The position numbers and the translations under genes were made by a program. A stretch of 6,432 bases of DNA from Desulfovibrio sp. Its GTDB lineage: Bacteria; Desulfobacterota; Desulfovibrionia; Desulfovibrionales; Desulfovibrionaceae. Below are positions 5,931 to 6,432 of this stretch, piece after piece (positions within the stretch are counted from its first letter, which is position 1; every line of letters starts with the position of its first letter). The DNA is taken from assembly GCA_020217165.1 (NCBI GenBank), contig JAIWOE010000204.1:1-6432 (forward strand), written 5' to 3'. A model generated the notes under the pieces. That model was not told the origin of the DNA. It did not search any database and worked only from the letters and a program-made list of their open reading frames with translations.

Positions 5931-6432
5931 TTAGAATCCGAGGCCGGACACGGTGGGCCGGCGGAACCCCGCCTGGCTGGCCAGCATGTCCAGGGGCAGG
6001 GATTCCAGGTCGTCCAGCACGGGCAGGAAGTTGCCTTCCCGCTGGCGCAGGTCGATGGCCTTGGTATAGCCGCTGCAGGTGTTGCAATATTCGATGCGGA
6101 AGCCCGGCATCTCCTCCCCGGCCAGGAAGCCCAGGTTTTCGTTGCGGTCCTCCCCGCACAACAGGCACCCCAGCCGGCGGACGCGGTAGGTGGTGCGGCA
6201 GAAGGAGCAGCTCACGCGGCGTTTGCCTTCCTTGTCCTGCAGGCAGGCGATGAGGGGCAGGCTGCCGCAGACGGGGCAGTTGCCGTGGGGACGCACGTCG
6301 GTGTTCAGGTCCAGGCGGGGGTGCAGGGCCTCGGCCACGGCCACCAGGGAGGGGGTGAGGGAGGCCTGGGCCAGGAAGGACACCGCCCGGGGCGAGTGGG
6401 GCATGGCTGCGGCAAAAGGTTCGAAAAATTCC
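5931..6432 (-). CDS. fdhE: Formate dehydrogenase accessory protein FdhE, 5'-partial
   Basis: The reading frame is open up to the right edge (EFFEPFAAA precedes the Met at 6404), so the gene continues outside the window; FdhE proteins are about 300 residues and roughly the C-terminal half is seen here. Numbered from that Met, four CxxC pairs are visible: C43/C46 (CPVCG), C66/C69 (CSFC), C80/C83 (CLLCG) and C107/C110 (CNTC). These match the rubredoxin-like metal knuckles of FdhE, which in E. coli bind iron and interact with the formate dehydrogenase catalytic subunit during assembly. HGNCPVCGSLP and the GCLLCGEDRNENLGF stretch are typical. TAA at 5933-5931 is followed after 10 bases by fdhD, so the two are surely co-transcribed. 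It is the most upstream gene of the minus-strand operon in view; any promoter and the structural formate dehydrogenase genes would be to the right. Confidence 0.93.
   Translation of the reverse strand, partial: EFFEPFAAAMPHSPRAVSFLAQASLTPSLVAVAEALHPRLDLNTDVRPHGNCPVCGSLPLIACLQDKEGKRRVSCSFCRTTYRVRRLGCLLCGEDRNENLGFLAGEEMPGFRIEYCNTCSGYTKAIDLRQREGNFLPVLDDLESLPLDMLASQAGFRRPTVSGLGF

Noticed and set aside
4775..6253. Long open frame on the plus strand opposite fdhE, fdhD and mobA (492 codons)
   Set aside because: Its translation is rich in Gly, Arg, Gln and Pro with no recognisable motif, and it lies wholly opposite three well-supported genes. Long antisense frames are expected in GC-rich DNA.
1..6432. 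CRISPR arrays, insertion sequences, tRNA or rRNA genes, riboswitches
   Set aside because: No repeat-spacer pattern, transposase, terminal inverted repeats, cloverleaf or long leader was seen; non-coding space is only about 125 bases in total.

Overview
The window is GC-rich, densely packed bacterial DNA with six protein genes and one further gene cut by the right edge. Two gene blocks converge on a single short intergenic hairpin. The gene set (formate dehydrogenase maturation, molybdopterin cofactor genes, a family 4 glycosyltransferase and a Cys-rich radical SAM enzyme), the strong GGAGG ribosome sites and the GC-rich codon use suggest an anaerobic sulfate reducer of the Desulfovibrionaceae type. 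That assignment is inference; there is no rRNA or other marker gene here.

Left block, plus strand (1-2904): a glycosyltransferase whose N-terminus lies outside the window, followed after 22 bases by a radical SAM protein with a C-terminal cysteine cluster. The tight spacing suggests co-transcription. The substrates of both enzymes are unknown.

Middle (2905-2996): the only sizeable non-coding gap, 92 bases between convergent stop codons. It holds a nested inverted repeat that probably ends transcription from one or both sides.

Right block, minus strand (6432 down to 2997): fdhE (partial), fdhD, mobA, a small exported thioredoxin-like protein and moaA. Gaps are 10 bases or less, or the genes overlap (35, 4 and 4 bases), so this is almost certainly one translationally coupled operon. 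MoaA starts molybdopterin synthesis from GTP. MobA adds the GMP moiety to give the bis-MGD form. FdhD and FdhE act on the formate dehydrogenase catalytic subunit. The operon therefore looks like an assembly kit for a Mo- or W-dependent formate dehydrogenase, whose structural genes may lie upstream, beyond the right edge.

Most unusual points: a periplasmic TlpA-like thioredoxin embedded in this cytoplasmic maturation operon; an FdhD without the CxxC cysteine pair that carries sulfur in the E. coli protein; a TTG-started moaA in a TTGA overlap; and a glycosyltransferase/radical SAM pair of unknown product. No mobile element, CRISPR array, tRNA or rRNA was seen.
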